NCBI RefSeq assembly: GCF_000187895.1
Contig: NZ_DS990132.1
Coordinates: 62,001 to 126,000, forward strand
DNA: 64,000 bases
Direction: 5' to 3'
Source of the DNA: Phocaeicola plebeius DSM 17135
GTDB taxonomy: Bacteria; Bacteroidota; Bacteroidia; Bacteroidales; Bacteroidaceae
Shown: positions 61,053 through 64,000 of the stretch, one piece after another
How the letters are laid out: every line of letters starts with the position of its first letter
Position numbering within the stretch: position 1 is the stretch's first letter
The notes under the pieces: model-generated
What the model was told of the DNA's origin: nothing
Databases searched by the model: none
Seen by the model: only the letters and a program-made list of their open reading frames with translations
Translations under genes and position numbers: made by a program

Positions 61053-62687
61053 ATGAAACTGAGAGATTTAAGGTGGGTATTGTTTATCCCGTTAATATGT
61101 GGGATTTTGTCTTGTTCGCAAAAAGAAGTTACACTTGGAGATTTGGAAGTAATTCCACTTCCTAATGAAGTTTCTCAAGTGAACGACGGAACCTCTTTTG
61201 TAATCGATGAGTCGACCACAATATGTTATCCGGAAGGTAATGAGAAAATGAAGCGAAATGCAGAGTTCTTGGCTGCGTATATAAAGCAAGTTGCTGCTAC
61301 CGAAGTAAGATTGGCTGCTGACGCTAAAGGTGGTGATAATACCATTGTTTTGAGCCTGGATAATACTTTATCTAATGACGAAGGGTATGAACTAAGTGTA
61401 TCCAAAGAACAGATTTCTGTGAAAGGTAAAACTGAAGCAGGAGTGTTTTATGGGATACAGACCTTGCATAAGGCATTGCCAGTAACAGATGGAACCACAC
61501 TTGCGGCCATACCTTGTGGAAGCGTAAAGGATTATCCGCGTTTTGGCTACAGAGGTTTTATGGTAGATGTAGGCCGTCACTTTTTCAGTGTTGATTATTT
61601 GAAAGAGATCATCGATATGCTTGCTTTACATAATATCAATTATTTTCACTGGCATCTTACAGAGGATCAGGGGTGGCGTATCGAAATCAAGAAATATCCG
61701 AAGCTGACGGAAATAGGTTCAAAAAGAAAGTGTACAATAAAAGATTGGGAAACAAAAGAACTTGACAGTATCCCTGTAAGCGGATATTATACTCAGGAAG
61801 AAGCCAAAGAAATTGTCAGATATGCCGCCGAACGGTATATTACCGTTATTCCGGAAATAGATATGCCGGGCCACATGCTGGCTGCTTTGGCATCTTATCC
61901 GGAACTGGGATGTACGGGTGGCCCTTATGAGGTAGCAACAACTTTTGGGGTTTTTAGAAATGTGTTGTGTGGAGGAAATGAAAAGACGTTACAGTTCGCA
62001 AAAGATGTGATTAATGAGATAATGGATATATTTCCTTCTCCCTATATTCATATAGGTGGAGATGAATGTCCTAAATACCACTGGAAAACTTGTGCCAAAT
62101 GTCAGAAGAAAATCAGGGAATTAGGATTAAAGGCCTCAAAAGAACATACGAAGGAAAATCAGCTTCAGGCCTGGTTTATGGGTGAAGTGGAAAAAGAAAT
62201 CCACAAACGAGGCAGAGAAATGATGGCATGGAATGAAATTTTGGCAGGGAACCCGGCAAAGTCGACTATTGTCATGGCTTGGACTACACCGGAAGCACGT
62301 TTGAAGTCAATAGAAAGCGGATATAGAACTATAGCCTGTCCGATATCGAATCTGTATTTTAGTAATCCTAAATATAATAAATTAAAGGGGTTGAGTAGTA
62401 TAGAGAGAGTATATTCATTTGAACCGGTTCCTGAAGAAGCTACCTCAGAGCAGAAAAAGAACCTGTTTGGAGCACAGGCTTGCATCTGGACAGAATGGAC
62501 TAAGGATAGTGTGAAGATGGAATGGCAGATGATGCCTCGTATTGCCGCTTTGGCTGAAATTCAATGGACTGAGCCTGCAAATAAAAATATCCAAGATTTC
62601 TTGAAGCGATTGAAGCATCAGTTGGACATATACGAGTTATATGGATATAACTATAAAGAGGATATACATGAAGCGTTGGATAAATAG
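61053..62687 (+). CDS. GH20 beta-N-acetylhexosaminidase, lipoprotein
   Basis: The 544-residue enzyme begins with a lipoprotein signal (lipobox ILSC, Cys about 21), then a GH20b domain (~33-150) and the catalytic barrel: NYFHWHLTEDQGWRIEIKKYPKLTEIG (~192-218), 'PEIDMPGHMLAALASYPEL', and HIGGDECPKYHW with the catalytic Asp337-Glu338 pair. It releases terminal beta-GlcNAc/GalNAc, at the outer membrane or periplasm. It is divergent from the GH84 gene, so the pair may work together on mucin or glycoprotein glycans. A terminator follows. Confidence 0.95.
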   Translation: MKLRDLRWVLFIPLICGILSCSQKEVTLGDLEVIPLPNEVSQVNDGTSFVIDESTTICYPEGNEKMKRNAEFLAAYIKQVAATEVRLAADAKGGDNTIVLSLDNTLSNDEGYELSVSKEQISVKGKTEAGVFYGIQTLHKALPVTDGTTLAAIPCGSVKDYPRFGYRGFMVDVGRHFFSVDYLKEIIDMLALHNINYFHWHLTEDQGWRIEIKKYPKLTEIGSKRKCTIKDWETKELDSIPVSGYYTQEEAKEIVRYAAERYITVIPEIDMPGHMLAALASYPELGCTGGPYEVATTFGVFRNVLCGGNEKTLQFAKDVINEIMDIFPSPYIHIGGDECPKYHWKTCAKCQKKIRELGLKASKEHTKENQLQAWFMGEVEKEIHKRGREMMAWNEILAGNPAKSTIVMAWTTPEARLKSIESGYRTIACPISNLYFSNPKYNKLKGLSSIERVYSFEPVPEEATSEQKKNLFGAQACIWTEWTKDSVKMEWQMMPRIAALAEIQWTEPANKNIQDFLKRLKHQLDIYELYGYNYKEDIHEALDK

Positions 62688-62726
62688 GTGGCTATAAGAA
62701 GGGGCTTAGTATATATGTAAAAGAAT

Positions 62727-62778
62727 AAGATGGCATGTGAAATGAAAAAACAATCGTTTCGCATGCCATCTTGTTTTT
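62727..62778 (+). terminator. terminator of the GH20 gene
   Basis: AAGATGGCATG-TGAAA pairs with TTTCG-CATGCCATCTT, followed by TGTTTTTGTT, 40 bases past the GH20 stop. Confidence 0.85.
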
Positions 62779-62845
62779 GTTGTATGAAACTTCAAATCAA
62801 ATTTGTTAGAGTTTGTTTTATAGGATTTTGGGGTTGAAAAATAAA

Positions 62846-62883
62846 ACACCCAACTTTACATCGTAATGTGTAAAGTTGGGTGT
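62846..62883 (-). terminator. terminator of the tRNA-Ser transcript
   Basis: A perfect 15-base inverted repeat (ACACCCAACTTTACA / TGTAAAGTTGGGTGT) with an 8-base loop, followed on the minus strand by TTTTATTTTT, 34 bases past the tRNA. Confidence 0.88.
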
Positions 62884-62916
62884 AATCTTTTAAATTTACT
62901 GATTTTCAGTATTTTG

Positions 62917-63001
62917 CGGAGAGACAGGGATTCGAACCCCGGGTACCTCGCGGTACAACGGTTTTCAAGACCGCCGCAATCGACCACTCTGCCACCTCTC
63001 C
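62917..63001 (-). tRNA. tRNA-Ser (anticodon TGA)
   Basis: The minus strand folds as a class II tRNA of 85 bases: acceptor GGAGAGG with TCTCTCC plus discriminator G, anticodon loop CTTGAAA (TGA), a long variable arm (TACCGCGAGGTA) and T loop TTCGAAT. CCA is not encoded. It has its own promoter and terminator. Confidence 0.97.
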
Positions 63002-63042
63002 AAAACTCTTCGTGAGAGTTGCCTTGTTTTTCAAAGGCGGTG

Positions 63043-63073
63043 CAAAGGTAGGGATTATTTTTTACTTTGCAAA
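63043..63073 (-). promoter_or_regulatory. promoter of tRNA-Ser
   Basis: On the minus strand TTTG (63,073-63,070), a 19-base spacer and TACCTTTG (63,050-63,043), about 42 bases before the tRNA: a full Bacteroidetes consensus. Confidence 0.8.
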
Positions 63074-63419
63074 TATTTCTGAATATTTTTTCTCTTTTCT
63101 CCTGGTCTTTCCGTCTTATTCCCGAATAAAGCGCTGTACTGAATATTTGCATATTTAAAGTAAACGCAGCAAGAAAAAGCAAGGTTGATGATAATACAGC
63201 AAGAATGCAGTCTATTAAGCAGTTAGGTGTTTAACTCATAATACTGCATAAGCTGAAAAAGGAGATCCGCTAAAAACAGCGAAAGACTTCAGTTCCCATA
63301 TCGTTACTGATATAACGGGAATAAGAAACGGCACAACGGGTTCTATTTCAGTAATTTGCACAGTTTTTCATACCTGAGGACAACTCGCTTGATATTAACT
63401 TTGTAACGATCAAAAAAGT
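63074..63419. other. intergenic stretch between tRNA promoter and recombinase gene
   Basis: About 345 bases without a credible gene. They contain short imperfect repeats (CATATCGTTACTGATATAACGGG near 63,298-63,320) and a TAACTTTG box at 63,396-63,403, 17 bases before the recombinase ATG, which may be its -7 element. An attachment or recombinase-binding site could lie here but cannot be defined. Confidence 0.4.
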
Positions 63420-64000
63420 ATGAAAACGAGTATGAGCAGATCGACTTTCAAAATCCTCTTCTACGTGAAGAAGGGCAGCGAGAGAGCCAACGGCTATCTC
63501 CCCCTGATGTGCCGTCTTACGGTGGACGGTGAAATCAAGCAGTTCAGTTGTAAACTGGACGTACCTCCGAAACTTTGGGACGTGAAAACGGCACGTGCTA
63601 CGGGCAAGAGCGCCGAGGCGCAGAAAATCAATGCGGAGGTTGACCGGATACGCGTGGACGTGAACCGCCGTTACCAGGAACTGATGCAGTCCGACGGCTA
63701 TGTCACCGCCGCCAGGCTGAGGGACGCCTGCCTCGGGCTGGGCGTGAAACGCGAGACGCTGTTGAAACTCTTCGAGCAGCACAACGAGGAGTTCATCAAG
63801 AAAGTGGGACACAGCCGCGTGCAGGGAACATACAACCGCTACCGTACCATATACAGGCACCTTTGCGAGTTCGTCCCGAAAGTGTACCGCCGTGACGACA
63901 TTCCCCTGAAGGAACTCAACCTGACGTTCATCAACAACTTCGAGTATTTCCTGCGTACGGAGAAGAAATGCCGCACCAATACCGTATGGGGTTACATGAT
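63420..64000 (+). CDS. tyrosine recombinase/integrase, N-terminal part (runs off the right edge)
   Basis: The 193 codons present start MKTSMSRSTFKILFYVKKG and match the N-terminal layout of Bacteroides-type tyrosine recombinases: an arm-binding domain (residues ~8-90, 'GYLPLMCRLTVDGEIKQFSCKLDVPPKLWD') followed by a SAM-like core-binding domain (~100-193, 'TLLKLFEQHNEEFIKKVG', 'TYNRYRTIYRHLCEFV', 'PLKELNLTFINNFEYFL'). The catalytic domain lies outside. Such enzymes integrate conjugative elements or flip promoters. Its codons are more GC-rich than the flanking chromosome, suggesting acquired DNA. Confidence 0.9.
   Translation, partial: MKTSMSRSTFKILFYVKKGSERANGYLPLMCRLTVDGEIKQFSCKLDVPPKLWDVKTARATGKSAEAQKINAEVDRIRVDVNRRYQELMQSDGYVTAARLRDACLGLGVKRETLLKLFEQHNEEFIKKVGHSRVQGTYNRYRTIYRHLCEFVPKVYRRDDIPLKELNLTFINNFEYFLRTEKKCRTNTVWGYM

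Noticed and set aside
62917..63420. tRNA-Ser as integration site of the right-edge element
   Set aside because: The recombinase lies on the 5' side of the tRNA, whereas such elements normally enter the 3' end; no repeat of the tRNA 3' end is seen in the window.

Overview
The window looks like a gut Bacteroidales chromosome (Bacteroides/Phocaeicola type). Nearly every promoter visible upstream of a gene has the Bacteroidetes -7 box TAnnTTTG, several with TTTG 18-20 bp further upstream. The chromosomal genes (GH109, GH84, GH20, an ilvD-ilvB-ilvN-thioesterase-ilvC operon, RND efflux) fit that group. No 16S gene is present, so the species is inference.

Bases 1 to about 39,150 are one Mu-type transposable prophage whose far end lies left of the window. 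The control region is at 37.3-38.1 kb: an S24/LexA-like repressor on +, facing an early operon on - (a paralogue of the transposase DNA-binding domain, a MuA-like transposase, a MuB-like ATPase, an AAA ATPase, a DUF3164 protein and small genes). A + strand block (22.4-29.2 kb) holds terminases, gp36-like connector, DUF935 portal, MuF head protein, gpG-like and tail-completion genes. A - strand block (22.2-1.3 kb) holds ClpP-type protease, capsid, lysis genes, tail tube, tail chaperones, tape measure, Dit-like and hub proteins and a giant host-contact protein. A complete diversity-generating retroelement (DGR) sits at the left: variable repeat at the 3' end of the 2183-residue tail gene, small membrane gene, template repeat and the 5' half of a reverse transcriptase. 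All six template/variable differences fall at template adenines. From memory the layout resembles the DGR-bearing Mu-like 'Hankyphage' of Bacteroides dorei.

Two prophage features deserve most attention beside the DGR. The MuF head protein ends in a papain-fold, toxin-like domain, and a small convergent gene with its own promoter is a candidate immunity gene. The control region has repeated operators, an iteron-like array and an odd tRNA-like element.

The prophage abuts the 3' part of an RND transporter gene at 39,156, so it appears to have interrupted an RND-TolC-RND operon (39.2-45.2 kb). To the right follow a GH109-type enzyme, the ilv operon preceded by a branched-chain leader peptide and attenuator, an Amidase_3-like/golvesin-domain protein, a nitroreductase, an SH3 protein, GH84 and GH20 hexosaminidases, tRNA-Ser(TGA), and at the right edge the start of a tyrosine recombinase from what may be a second mobile element.
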